From Algibacter miyuki (GTDB lineage: Bacteria > Bacteroidota > Bacteroidia > Flavobacteriales > Flavobacteriaceae): a DNA stretch of 64,000 nt. The stretch spans positions 1 to 64,000 of the forward strand of contig NZ_JAUFQP010000001.1 of NCBI RefSeq assembly GCF_030409805.1, read 5' to 3'. The position numbers and the translations under genes are program-made. Shown in pieces: positions 19,600 to 28,315 of the stretch. Within the stretch, counting starts at the first letter, position 1. Each line of letters opens with the position of its first letter. Under the pieces are notes generated by a model. It saw only the letters and a program-made list of their open reading frames with translations. It was not told where the DNA came from and searched no databases.

Positions 19600-19705
19600 G
19601 GACTTGATTTTAAAACAATGAAACATAGGTGTAGTGAGAACACCGAATACAAGGACATATCCTAATGACATAAATCACTGGATAATACAGTCTATGGTTT
19701 TAAAA

Positions 19706-20119
19706 TCAGATTAAATACGTCTCGTCAAGCTTATAGATTTGCTTGAGAACGCAGGGAGGGTGGTAGGTTTCGAAATTTGAAGCATCAGTACCTAAACCTT
19801 CAAAAAGATTAATGTAAGTATATACAAATGAAGCTATAAATTGTTGTTGTTCAAAAGAAATTTTATCAACAGATAGTTGTAATTCATCTTGACCATTAAC
19901 TACTAATTGTTCGTTGTTACAACAGCTATTTTTTGTAAGAAGACAATCTTCCGAAGCTGGTTTTTGCATATCCATACCACAACCTTCTGTTTTATGGAAT
20001 ACGGCAGTTTCAACTAACTTATCGCCACAAAAGTGCATATCTATAGCAAAGGACAGTGTAGAAAATAAAACTACAAAAGCCATTAACGTGGATATTATTT
20101 TATGGAATACTTGCTTCAT
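19706..20119 (-). CDS. HYC_CC_PP family small secreted protein
   Basis: A 137-residue protein with a signal peptide (ending near LSFAI) and three motifs that define the HYC_CC_PP family: MHFCGDK early, SCCNNE in the middle, and YHPPC near the C-terminus. The ATG at 20119 (MKQVFHK) is chosen over an ATG four codons upstream because the signal peptide begins there. Members usually sit upstream of CusA/CzcA-type efflux genes in Bacteroidota, as here (106 bp before the pump). The conserved Cys, His and Met residues suggest metal binding in the periplasm. The molecular role is not established. Confidence 0.8.
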   Translation of the reverse strand: MKQVFHKIISTLMAFVVLFSTLSFAIDMHFCGDKLVETAVFHKTEGCGMDMQKPASEDCLLTKNSCCNNEQLVVNGQDELQLSVDKISFEQQQFIASFVYTYINLFEGLGTDASNFETYHPPCVLKQIYKLDETYLI

Positions 20120-20241
20120 AATGAAATGCAAAGGTACTAAAATATTGATTATGAATTTTGGTTTAACAGAAGTTTAAATACATTTAGGTTATCGAAAGAC
20201 AACATTGTAATTCTGAACTTTCTATATTAATTGTTTAAAAG

Positions 20242-21306
20242 CTAAACAATCAAGTTGGTATAGAGTATGGCCATAATGATGAAATATGCTATAGGAAAGG
20301 TATATCTAAAGTACTTAATCAGAGGGATGTTTTGTTTGTTAATATCATTTAATCGATGATTTATTATTACCGCAATAATTCCGAAGAGAATAAAAAGATA
20401 GCCGACAATGATAACGTATTCAATAAACGTATTGTAGGATAGTTTTGGAAGTATGGATGCCGAGTAAAAATTAAAAGCGACAACGGTAAGCATGAGTGTG
20501 AAACCTATACCTATTTGTGTGCTGAAATCTTCTATCCAAAAAATAGAGAAGGAGGCTAAAATAATTATTAATAAAGGGAAAAGCACTTGCCAGAGGTAAT
20601 AGCCAGATAAACGTTTTGCTAGTAAGCCAAAATGTACTCTGGAATAGGTGTTTTTTTCGTTATGGGAATATTCATAATTATTTGAAAGCACTTCCGCCTT
20701 ACTACTTATAAATTCCCAATCTTCTCCTAGATAATCCTTTTTTTCTCCTTCAAAAAAAAGTTTTGGGTTTTTAAAAATGAGTTTTTTACTATCATACGAA
20801 AATGTTTCTATTTCAATACAATATTCTTGTTGGTCAAATGGGAATTTTTTATAATTCATATTTGAACTAAAGGTATCGAAAAAACGCTCTTCTAAGTCTA
20901 TGGTGCCGTCGGCGTGTATTTCTATAGATAAGTTAGGAGTGTCTTTACTTCCTTGTACATTAATGAATTCAAAAACAGGAACCCAAAGGCTTGTGTTTAT
21001 AAGGGCTTTTGCACTGTCGTTTTCGTAGATTTGAATGTTCGGAATAGAGTCGTTTGGAGTAAATTTTAATCTTTCATCAACCCAAGAATATAGCATGTAC
21101 CCATCTATTTGATAGGTTTCGTCAACCGAATTGATATTGTAAATTTTGTTTACACGAAGTGAAACGGAAACTTCAATAGGCGCTCCGTTTGTTTGCGGTT
21201 TAAGGTTTTGCTGAGCGTAGAGAAAAGAACAGCATAATGGAATGGTAAATAGCGTTAAAAGTAGGAGATAAAAAGATAAGGTTTGGTTGTTTTGGTTGGT
21301 TGTCAT
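20242..21306 (-). CDS. Pentameric ligand-gated ion channel, ELIC-type
   Basis: A 354-residue inner-membrane channel. Signal peptide ends near residue 31; residues ~40-225 form the extracellular beta-sandwich ligand-binding domain with the family markers SLWVPVFEFINVQG (106-119) and FPFDQQ (155-160). Four membrane helices follow: M1 235-257, M2 262-284, M3 293-316, M4 332-352. M2 and its exit (GFTLMLTVVAFNFYSASILP) closely resemble the ELIC channel of Dickeya as I remember it. As in other bacterial members, the Cys-loop disulfide is missing: the mature domain has a single Cys (163). ELIC relatives are cation channels opened by small amines; the ligand here is unknown. It sits between the metal operon and the injection system with no clear link to either. 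Confidence 0.93.
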   Translation of the reverse strand: MTTNQNNQTLSFYLLLLTLFTIPLCCSFLYAQQNLKPQTNGAPIEVSVSLRVNKIYNINSVDETYQIDGYMLYSWVDERLKFTPNDSIPNIQIYENDSAKALINTSLWVPVFEFINVQGSKDTPNLSIEIHADGTIDLEERFFDTFSSNMNYKKFPFDQQEYCIEIETFSYDSKKLIFKNPKLFFEGEKKDYLGEDWEFISSKAEVLSNNYEYSHNEKNTYSRVHFGLLAKRLSGYYLWQVLFPLLIIILASFSIFWIEDFSTQIGIGFTLMLTVVAFNFYSASILPKLSYNTFIEYVIIVGYLFILFGIIAVIINHRLNDINKQNIPLIKYFRYTFPIAYFIIMAILYTNLIV

Positions 21307-21439
21307 TGATGGGTAATGGTTGGTTTTTGATTGTTTTTTAAGAAGCTTGCCTATATCTAAATGGTAAATAAAATTATTTCAATATTAGGTATAACATGAC
21401 TTTTAGTTGGGTTTAATATTGATTTAGAGCTGTGGGAAT

Positions 21440-22048
21440 TTATGTTTTTTGTAAAGCTTTAGCGCCCATAACGTCTGCCTCGGTTTCTAAGGCGCTATCA
21501 TCATTCACCATTACGTTCCCTTTCATTTGCAGCGTTGGTTTTACACGGCCTTGCTTTTGTTGAACAACATGCCAAGCTTCATGTGGTAAGTGTTTTTCTT
21601 GTCCTGGAGCTAAATGTATATTGGTGCCTTGTGCATAAGCGTGGGCTTGAAGCTGCTGAGGTTTGTCAGAGTTTCGGTGTACTTTTACATCGTCCATAGT
21701 ATGACCCGAGAGATTTTCGATGCCATTTTTTAAATCGTCAGGTAGGCCCGTATTATTTTCTTTTTTCTGTATTGGTTGAAACTTGCCTTGCATGAGTTCT
21801 TCGTCCTCTTCCATCTTTTGAATGGTTTGAAATTTACCTTGTAACAACTCTTCCTCTTCCATAGCTTGTTTTTGTATGGGTTGAGATAACTTATTATTGG
21901 CCATGTTTTGCAATTTGCGTAGCATTGTCGTTTCAGGACGGTTATCTGCAAACTGAAAGGTTGATTCTGTATTGTCGTGACTTTTCGAAACTACAGCATG
22001 TTCTGCAAGGGGTTTGTTTTTTTTAGATTTACTGGTGTGAGCTTTCAT
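21440..22048 (-). CDS. DUF4157 (eCIS core domain) protein
   Basis: A 202-residue soluble protein. Residues ~108-195 are a DUF4157 domain with LSGHTMDDVKVH, a run GTNIHLAPGQEKHLPHE, and the zinc-protease-like HEAWH (156-160). DUF4157 is strongly associated with extracellular contractile injection systems, often as the N-terminal part of cargo toxins. The N-terminus is low-complexity: it has FADNRPETTMLRKLQNMANN (33-52), a segment typical of Bacteroidota DUF4157 proteins, then two acidic repeats MEEEELLQGKFQTIQK and MEEDEELMQGKFQPIQK (63-95). No toxin domain follows. It is read divergently from the AAA+ gene at the head of the injection-system operon. It may be a cargo, chaperone or processing protease. 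Confidence 0.85.
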   Translation of the reverse strand: MKAHTSKSKKNKPLAEHAVVSKSHDNTESTFQFADNRPETTMLRKLQNMANNKLSQPIQKQAMEEEELLQGKFQTIQKMEEDEELMQGKFQPIQKKENNTGLPDDLKNGIENLSGHTMDDVKVHRNSDKPQQLQAHAYAQGTNIHLAPGQEKHLPHEAWHVVQQKQGRVKPTLQMKGNVMVNDDSALETEADVMGAKALQKT

Positions 22049-22348
22049 ACATTTCCTTTTAGTGTTAATACGAGTTAAGCTAGGTTTAATTTTAAGGAGA
22101 ATTGCTAGCGTTTAGTAATAAAAAACAGGGAATGAGTGTGTTAAGATTTGTTTCAACGCTTCAAATTACAGAAAATTCTTCAATTACGTGTTAGCTATCC
22201 TAAATTATTTATTATTTTTAGAGATATCATAATCTGAGATGTTCGGTTAAAAATGACTTTTTCGTAAAATTATAGGATGAATTAATGTTGCATTTTAAAT
22301 TGAAAAAAAACAGTAAAGTTTCAACTTAAATTGATAAAATAATTGTGT
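22049..22348. other. Divergent intergenic region of the eCIS locus
   Basis: About 300 AT-rich bases between the DUF4157 gene and the AAA+ gene. It must hold the promoters of both. No complete TTTG/TAnnTTTG pair, hairpin or repeat could be fixed by eye. Confidence 0.4.
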
Positions 22349-23698
22349 ATGATGATGAATCGGACTAATGCTAAAACTATTGAATCTGAGTTGATTTGGT
22401 TTCAAAAACTGATATTTTTAAGAGGGAAAATCTCGTTCGAACAATCGTCACCTGAAACCGATTTAGAATCTTTAGAATTACCCGATCTAGAAAAGCAAGC
22501 AGGGGCTTATGCCGAACTTATTAAAAAACATCGGTTTAGAATGGAAGAACGTTTGGTTTTAATTCTGGCACTTATTCCACATGTAAAACCTGCGTTATTA
22601 GATATGCTACACATGAAAAATACGCTTTACGATATTCCTTTTACAGAATTTGGAGGTGTTAAAAATACAGATAGAAAAGGCTATATGCCAACAGGCGAAA
22701 CAGCGATGTTTTTATTAGCGGGCGATAATCTTGAAAAAAGGTTTGCCTGTATTCCTTTGTTCGAAAAAGACCATATTTTTTATAAAGAAGGCATCCTTTT
22801 AATAGAAAAATTAGATAATAATACACCATTTTTAAAAGGACAGTTATCGGTGTCGCAAGAGTATTTGTCATTGTTTACTACAGGCGAAATTCATAAACCC
22901 GATTTTAGTGCAAATTTCCCAGCGAAACGCATTTACACCACACAAGATTGGAGTGATTTAGTATTATCCGATCATTTATTTCAAGGCATAGAAGAAATAA
23001 AAAACTACATTCAATTTGGTAAAAAGTTAAAACATAATTTTGAGTTTGGTAAACGTATAAAACCAGGTTTTAAGGTCTTATTTACAGGACCTTCTGGAAC
23101 AGGAAAAACATTAACGGCAACGTTATTAGGAAAACATTGTAAATTAGATGTTTATCGTGTAGATTTATCACAGGTGGTATCAAAATATATTGGTGAAACG
23201 GAGAAGAATTTATCCCGAGTTTTTGATAAAGCCGAATCTAAAAATTGGATTCTCTTTTTTGATGAAGCCGATGCGCTTTTTGGTAAACGGTCTAACGTGT
23301 CTAGCTCTAATGATAGGCACGCAAACCAAGAAGTTTCTTTTTTGCTACAGCGTTTAGAAACCTTTGACGGCTTGGTTATTTTATGCTCAAATTTTAAAAA
23401 AAATATAGACGAAGCTTTTTTTAGAAGGTTTCAATTGGTTTTAGATTTTGAAATTCCAGATGCGTATCACCGATCTATTTTGTGGCGTAAATCGAAAACC
23501 GATGAGTTTGAGTATGCTCAAGATATCGATATTGAAAACCTTTCTGAAACCTACGAATTAACAGCAGCATCCATTGTAAATATTCTTCATTATAGTATTC
23601 TTAAATGTTTAAGCCGGAATGATAATACTATTGTTCTAAAAGACATTCAGACCGGTATAAAAATCGAAAAAATTAAAGAGGGGAAAAGTATTGTGTAA
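22349..23698 (+). CDS. eCIS-associated AAA+ ATPase (Afp15-like)
   Basis: A 449-residue protein with a ~240-residue N-terminal region seen in eCIS ATPases, then an AAA+ module: Walker A GPSGTGKT (about 247-254), Walker B ILFFDEADALFGKR (about 301-314), and sensor-region Arg in EAFFRRFQLVLDFEIP. In Afp/PVC systems the ATPase is dispensable for the particle fold but needed for assembly. The ATG at 22349 is the first of three consecutive Met codons; the TTG two codons upstream is less likely. A 268-bp gap follows before the next gene, so the downstream genes may have their own promoter. Confidence 0.9.
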   Translation: MMMNRTNAKTIESELIWFQKLIFLRGKISFEQSSPETDLESLELPDLEKQAGAYAELIKKHRFRMEERLVLILALIPHVKPALLDMLHMKNTLYDIPFTEFGGVKNTDRKGYMPTGETAMFLLAGDNLEKRFACIPLFEKDHIFYKEGILLIEKLDNNTPFLKGQLSVSQEYLSLFTTGEIHKPDFSANFPAKRIYTTQDWSDLVLSDHLFQGIEEIKNYIQFGKKLKHNFEFGKRIKPGFKVLFTGPSGTGKTLTATLLGKHCKLDVYRVDLSQVVSKYIGETEKNLSRVFDKAESKNWILFFDEADALFGKRSNVSSSNDRHANQEVSFLLQRLETFDGLVILCSNFKKNIDEAFFRRFQLVLDFEIPDAYHRSILWRKSKTDEFEYAQDIDIENLSETYELTAASIVNILHYSILKCLSRNDNTIVLKDIQTGIKIEKIKEGKSIV

Positions 23699-23966
23699 GC
23701 AAAAACAGGGACAAATTCTAGTGTTTTTTATTCTCGATTTACAGCTTTATTTTTAAGGAAATTAAATACGCGAAATAATTTTTTATACAGTAGTATTTAT
23801 TTTTATTGTAATATTTTTTTTATAAAAATATTACGTATTTAGAAATAAAGTCTTATATTTCAGTCTCCTAAGAAATTATATTAATCACCTCCCAGTATAA
23901 GAACACGATAAAGTAGCGTATAGAAATTAATTTTGTATAACAAGATGTTATGTTAATTTATAAACG

Positions 23967-24536
23967 ATGATTCATGCTACGCTTAATTATGTAAAAGACG
24001 TATTAAATGAAAATTTTAGAAATGAATTTTCAATTTCAGAAAACAAAGTCGTGCTTTCTAATATTATTAATCCCGACGGAAGTGCTGTAAATAATACCTA
24101 TGATAAAATTGTGTTTTTTCTTATTAATATAGAAGAAGAAACCATGTTGAAAAATAACCAAAATCGCTATTCACAAAACGATTCTGGTAGTTTTGCCCAA
24201 ACTAATCCAACCTTGTTTTTAAACCTTCATCTAGCTTTTTGCGCCAATTTTACTGGTAGTAATTATAGTGAAGGGTTGCGATATCTTTCTGCTTTAATAC
24301 GTTTTTTTCAGGATAGACCTATTTTGAATCCTAAACTGTCAAACAGTTCGGCGAAGGATGGTAGGTTGGTTTTTGAACTCTGTAAATTAGATTACAGCGA
24401 ATTGAGCCACGTATGGTCTAGTGTTGGGAGCAAGTTGCTACCCTCGGCCATATATAAAGTTAGAGTATTAAGTATGGAAAAAGGAGCGGTAACTAAAGTG
24501 GTACCTGCAATTACAAACCCTAATAAACAATTTTAG
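23967..24536 (+). CDS. DUF4255 protein, tube/sheath terminator (Afp16/Pvc16-like)
   Basis: A 189-residue protein of the DUF4255 family, which caps the end of the tube and sheath in Afp/PVC-type particles and stops their growth. Typical features are MIHATLNYVKDVLN, the NPTLFLNLHLAF strand, and LRYLSALIRFFQ. It starts a tight run of genes; the next begins 8 bp after its stop. A possible -7 box (TAATTTTG, 23928-23935) lies just upstream without a clear -33 element. Confidence 0.88.
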   Translation: MIHATLNYVKDVLNENFRNEFSISENKVVLSNIINPDGSAVNNTYDKIVFFLINIEEETMLKNNQNRYSQNDSGSFAQTNPTLFLNLHLAFCANFTGSNYSEGLRYLSALIRFFQDRPILNPKLSNSSAKDGRLVFELCKLDYSELSHVWSSVGSKLLPSAIYKVRVLSMEKGAVTKVVPAITNPNKQF

Positions 24537-24544
24537 GAAAAATA

Positions 24545-25576
24545 ATGAGCGAGCAGTTTACAATTATAGCAAAAATCACTATAAAGCATTCATATTTCAA
24601 AAATGGAGTGGATGAATCTGCTGGGTTTTATATAGAGCGAAAAACTTCAAAGTTATTAGAGAATTTAGGTTTGATTGTTAAATTCTTTTCTGGAGGGTTT
24701 TACATTTTGGCTTCTAATTTAGAATTACTGGAGTCAGTATCATGGGACCAATCTTTGCAGTTTAATTTTTCCCATCCTGATATGGAGTATATTAACTACA
24801 CCGAATTAGGCAATTATCAACCTTCAACTCAGTTACTCTATTTTAGTAATTTTGAAACCGAATTTAATTCAGAAAACGAACAGTATATACTTCATAATAC
24901 CGATTTTGTTGGTACTAAGCAATGTATGAATATATGTTTTGGTACTATAGAAATTCCGAATTTCGATGCCACAAAAAGCTATATTTTTAAAACGGAATAT
25001 GGCGAAGAAATTCCATGGGAATCAGTAGAACAATCAGCAAGTAAACCTGCAGTGTTTTATGTGGCACTTCAGGAATCATGTGTTATTCACGTTTTTTCTG
25101 ACAATATAAAAGTACTTCAAGTATATTATTCTACCGAGACTATGTGGCGGAAACCTTTGGGCATAGTTACTCTATTTCCCCGAACTTTGTTGGAACATGT
25201 TGCCACCAATGAAATGGTAAATTATACCATCTGTTTTAAAAGCCGTGAAACCTATTGGAAATACTTTTTAGTGAACGAGGCGTATAAAACATTCGAAGGT
25301 TTAAGCATTATCAATAAAGATAAAAAATCAATTTTTAAAGTAGCTCAAAGGCAAAACATAATTAACCATTCAGAAGTTATTGTTTTTGAATCTATAAATA
25401 AACTCCCTTTATTAGAATATTATAACGACAACCTTCAGCTTGTAAGTGATTATAATCCAGATTCAGGATCTGGAAAAATCGTTATAAAAAAATTACCCTT
25501 CGCTTCTCCAGCACAGATATTTATCCAAGAGCCTCATAGTGATGATGAAAATTATTATTCACACATTTATTTTTAG
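24545..25576 (+). CDS. Unknown protein of the eCIS operon, between cap and sheath genes
   Basis: A 343-residue protein with no signal peptide or membrane segment and no family I can name. It is rich in beta-strand-like hydrophobic/aromatic alternation (KCMNICFGTIEIP-like segments, AVFYVALQESCVIHVF), with two apparent halves, the second starting near residue 150. It lies 8 bp after the DUF4255 gene and 30 bp before the sheath gene, so it is surely co-transcribed with particle components. A structural role at the cap end or as an adaptor is inferred only from position. It could equally be a cargo or lumen protein. Confidence 0.6.
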   Translation: MSEQFTIIAKITIKHSYFKNGVDESAGFYIERKTSKLLENLGLIVKFFSGGFYILASNLELLESVSWDQSLQFNFSHPDMEYINYTELGNYQPSTQLLYFSNFETEFNSENEQYILHNTDFVGTKQCMNICFGTIEIPNFDATKSYIFKTEYGEEIPWESVEQSASKPAVFYVALQESCVIHVFSDNIKVLQVYYSTETMWRKPLGIVTLFPRTLLEHVATNEMVNYTICFKSRETYWKYFLVNEAYKTFEGLSIINKDKKSIFKVAQRQNIINHSEVIVFESINKLPLLEYYNDNLQLVSDYNPDSGSGKIVIKKLPFASPAQIFIQEPHSDDENYYSHIYF

Positions 25577-25606
25577 AAAATAGGTTATTAATTAAAACAG
25601 AAAATT

Positions 25607-27175
25607 ATGGCAAAAACACTGATGACACCAGGTGTCTACATCGATGAAAAAAATGCTTTTCCTGGCTCCGTGGTGGAGGTGGCAACAGCGGTTCCCGCGT
25701 TTATTGGTTATACCGAAAAGGCAACGCGAAGCGGTAAATCACTACTTAAAAAGCCAACTAAAATAAAATCGTTTAAAGATTATATTGAATTGTTTGGAGG
25801 TGCTTTTAATCCGCAATTTTCACTTAATCCAAAATCGACTGATGCGGAGAAGCCCGATAAATATTTGTTTACATTAAATGGTACCGAAACGGCTATTGAT
25901 TACTTAACCAATCATGAGGTTTATATGTTTAATAGTATTCGTTTGTTTTACAGTAATGGAGGTGGAGCGTGTTATATAGTATCGGTTGGTACTTATGCTG
26001 ATGCACCTGTAGCTATAGATAAGCCGCAAATTTTAGAAGGTCTCGAAACTTTAAAGAAAGAACAGGAGCCAACCATGGTACTTGTTCCAGATGCAGTGAA
26101 GTTAGGCGATGGCTGTTATGATATTTATAAGCAAGTTTTGGCACATTGCAATCACATGCAAAGTAGAGTTGGAATTTTTGATATTTATGATGGTATTGAG
26201 GAGCGTATTGTGGGGAACTCAGATGTTGATGTGGTTACCAAATTTAGAGAAAAAATAGGTTCGGAATTTCTTAAATATGGCGCTACATACTATCCATGGC
26301 TTGAAACTAGCATCGTAAGCAAGCAAGATCTTACTTTCGAAAATTTAGATCCTTCAATAGATTTAAAAACCATATTACTTGAAACGGATGCTCAGGAGAT
26401 TATTAAAAATTATAATAATCCGGCAGCACAAGGAGCATCAGAAGATGCGACTGCCGATGATGCCGATGTACCTGCTACAGAAGCTGCTGCAACAGGAGAG
26501 AAAACCGATACCGAGAAAACAAATTTCCATTTAGGTTTATTAGCTACTAGTCCAACCTATGTTAATCTATTAGAGGAACTACGTCGCATAATCAACCTTA
26601 TGCCACCATCAGCTGCTATGGCGGGTGTATATACTATGGTTGATAATAATAGAGGTGTTTGGAAATCTCCAGCTAATGTTAGTGTTAACGATGTTATAAA
26701 ACCTTCGGCAAATATTACACACGATGAGCAAGAAAACTTAAATGTAGACGCCATTTCTGGGAAATCAATAAATGCAATTCGAACGTTTCCAGGAGTTGGA
26801 ACTTTAGTTTGGGGTGGTAGAACTTTAGATGGTAACAGTTTAGATTGGCGCTATATTAACGTGCGTAGAACCATGATTATGCTAGAGCAATCTATAAAAC
26901 TGGCCTTACGTTCTTATGTTTTTGAGCCTAATGATGCCAATACTTGGGTTACCGTAAAAAGTATGATTGATAATTATCTAACAGAAAAATGGAAGCAAGG
27001 TGCTTTAGCGGGATCCACACCTGAAGATGCTTTTAGTGTTAATATCGGTTTAGGAAACACCATGACGAGTTTGGATATTTTGGAAGGTAAAATGTTAATT
27101 TCAGTGAAATTAGCTATCGTTAGACCAGCCGAATTCATTGTAGTATCCTTCGAACAACAAATGCAGAAATCATAA
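25607..27175 (+). CDS. Contractile sheath protein
   Basis: A 522-residue tail-sheath protein (phage sheath family; Afp2-4/Pvc2-4 equivalent), which polymerises around the tube and contracts. The N-terminus has the standard MTPGVYIDEKNAFPGSVVEV with PAFIGYTEKA; the C-terminal conserved half includes INAIRTFPGVGTLVWGGRTL, WRYINVRRTMIMLEQSI and FEPND. A hydrophilic Ala/Asp/Thr-rich insertion (about 277-310) separates the domains and is probably a surface loop. Only one sheath gene is seen, whereas Afp/PVC carry three, so the sheath would be a homopolymer. Confidence 0.95.
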   Translation: MAKTLMTPGVYIDEKNAFPGSVVEVATAVPAFIGYTEKATRSGKSLLKKPTKIKSFKDYIELFGGAFNPQFSLNPKSTDAEKPDKYLFTLNGTETAIDYLTNHEVYMFNSIRLFYSNGGGACYIVSVGTYADAPVAIDKPQILEGLETLKKEQEPTMVLVPDAVKLGDGCYDIYKQVLAHCNHMQSRVGIFDIYDGIEERIVGNSDVDVVTKFREKIGSEFLKYGATYYPWLETSIVSKQDLTFENLDPSIDLKTILLETDAQEIIKNYNNPAAQGASEDATADDADVPATEAAATGEKTDTEKTNFHLGLLATSPTYVNLLEELRRIINLMPPSAAMAGVYTMVDNNRGVWKSPANVSVNDVIKPSANITHDEQENLNVDAISGKSINAIRTFPGVGTLVWGGRTLDGNSLDWRYINVRRTMIMLEQSIKLALRSYVFEPNDANTWVTVKSMIDNYLTEKWKQGALAGSTPEDAFSVNIGLGNTMTSLDILEGKMLISVKLAIVRPAEFIVVSFEQQMQKS

Positions 27176-27207
27176 ATTAATATAAAATTTTTAAAAAAAC
27201 ACATATT

Positions 27208-27660
27208 ATGGCAGGAGAAGCACAAGACAAGAATTGGCCCTTACCAAAGTTTTACTTTATGGTAGATTGGGGGGCAACCACAAATATTCCTTTTCAAGAA
27301 GTTAGTGGTTTAGATATTGAATCGGAACCTATTGAATACCGACACGGTAATAGTCCCGTGTTTTCAAAGATAAGCATGCCTGGCATGATTAAAAACAGCA
27401 AAGTCACCATGAAAAAAGGGGTGTTTGCAAAAGATAATGCTTTTTGGGATTGGTTTGTAAAATTAAAAATGAACACCATTGAACGTCAGAATGTAGTGAT
27501 AAAACTTTTAGATGAAGGTGGAAATCCAACCATGACTTGGACCTTATTAAATGCTTGGCCATCCAAAATAAGTTCAACCGATTTAAAATCGGATGGTAGT
27601 GAAGTAGCCGTTGAAAGTATAGAGATTGCACATGAAGGATTAACTATAGCTAACGCATAA
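27208..27660 (+). CDS. Inner tube protein, first copy (gp19/Hcp-like)
   Basis: A 150-residue tail-tube protein of the T4 gp19 family (Afp1/Afp5 type). It carries LPKFYFMVDWG, FQEVSGLDIESEPIEYRHG, the MPGMIKNSKVTMKKGVF strand and the end SIEIAHEGLTI. It stacks as hexamers to form the injected tube. It follows the sheath gene by 32 bp and precedes the second tube gene by 5 bp. This copy looks like the major tube subunit. Confidence 0.93.
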   Translation: MAGEAQDKNWPLPKFYFMVDWGATTNIPFQEVSGLDIESEPIEYRHGNSPVFSKISMPGMIKNSKVTMKKGVFAKDNAFWDWFVKLKMNTIERQNVVIKLLDEGGNPTMTWTLLNAWPSKISSTDLKSDGSEVAVESIEIAHEGLTIANA

Positions 27661-27665
27661 TTTTT

Positions 27666-28127
27666 ATGAGTGTCACAGGTTTTTTCGATCTTGATTCAGG
27701 GCCACCAACTGCTTTTTATTTTTCGGTAACCTTGACCGGTATGGATACAATAGATAGCAGTTTTCAGGAAGTTTCAGGCTTAAAAGCAACATTTGGTATA
27801 GAAGAGCGAAAAGAAGGCGGTGAAAATCATTTTGTACATCGCTTTCCAACGCCTCCCAAATTTGATAATTTGGTTTTAAAGCGGTGTTTAACACCTAATT
27901 CTAAATTGGATGATTGGTGTAAAGAAGCTATCAATAATTTTAAATTTAGCCCTAGAGATATTTCCATAAAATTGTTAGGTGCTGGCGATACCAAAATATT
28001 GGCGGCATGGAGTGTGGTGCATGCGTTTCCTGTAAGTTGGGAACTAACTGCGCTTAATAGCACCAGTAATAATTTGGCTATAGAGACACTCACCCTAAAT
28101 TATCGTTATTTTAAAAGAGAAGTATAA
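27666..28127 (+). CDS. Inner tube protein, second copy (tube initiator-like)
   Basis: A 153-residue gp19-family paralogue of the preceding gene, more diverged: PPTAFYFSVTL, FQEVSGLKATFGIEERKEGGE, LVLKRCL and LTLNYRYFKRE. In Afp/PVC such a second tube protein forms the first ring(s) joining baseplate hub and tube. Its position between the main tube gene and the hub genes fits that. Its stop overlaps the next start (TAATG at 28125). Confidence 0.9.
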   Translation: MSVTGFFDLDSGPPTAFYFSVTLTGMDTIDSSFQEVSGLKATFGIEERKEGGENHFVHRFPTPPKFDNLVLKRCLTPNSKLDDWCKEAINNFKFSPRDISIKLLGAGDTKILAAWSVVHAFPVSWELTALNSTSNNLAIETLTLNYRYFKREV

Positions 28128-28309
28128 TGGCTTTAATTGTAAAAGAAATAATAATACGAGGTATTGTAACTAAAAATCCGTCGCTTAATTCCGAAGCATC
28201 ATTTAATAAAGACGATTTGGAAAGCTATTTAGAAGATTTTCAGAAATCAATAAAAAAGGATTGTGTAGATACCGTATTTTCAAAACTGGAATCTCGAAAA
28301 ATACGTTAG
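28127..28309 (+). CDS. DUF5908 small protein of the eCIS operon
   Basis: A 60-residue protein starting in the TAATG overlap with the second tube gene and ending 6 bp before the LysM protein. The start MALIVKEIIIRGIV matches the DUF5908 family, small proteins usually found at exactly this place in Bacteroidota contractile systems. The rest is a charged helix (FNKDDLESYLEDFQKSIKKD). Its role is unknown; by position it may assist hub or tube assembly. Confidence 0.8.
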   Translation: MALIVKEIIIRGIVTKNPSLNSEASFNKDDLESYLEDFQKSIKKDCVDTVFSKLESRKIR

Positions 28310-28315
28310 AATTTT

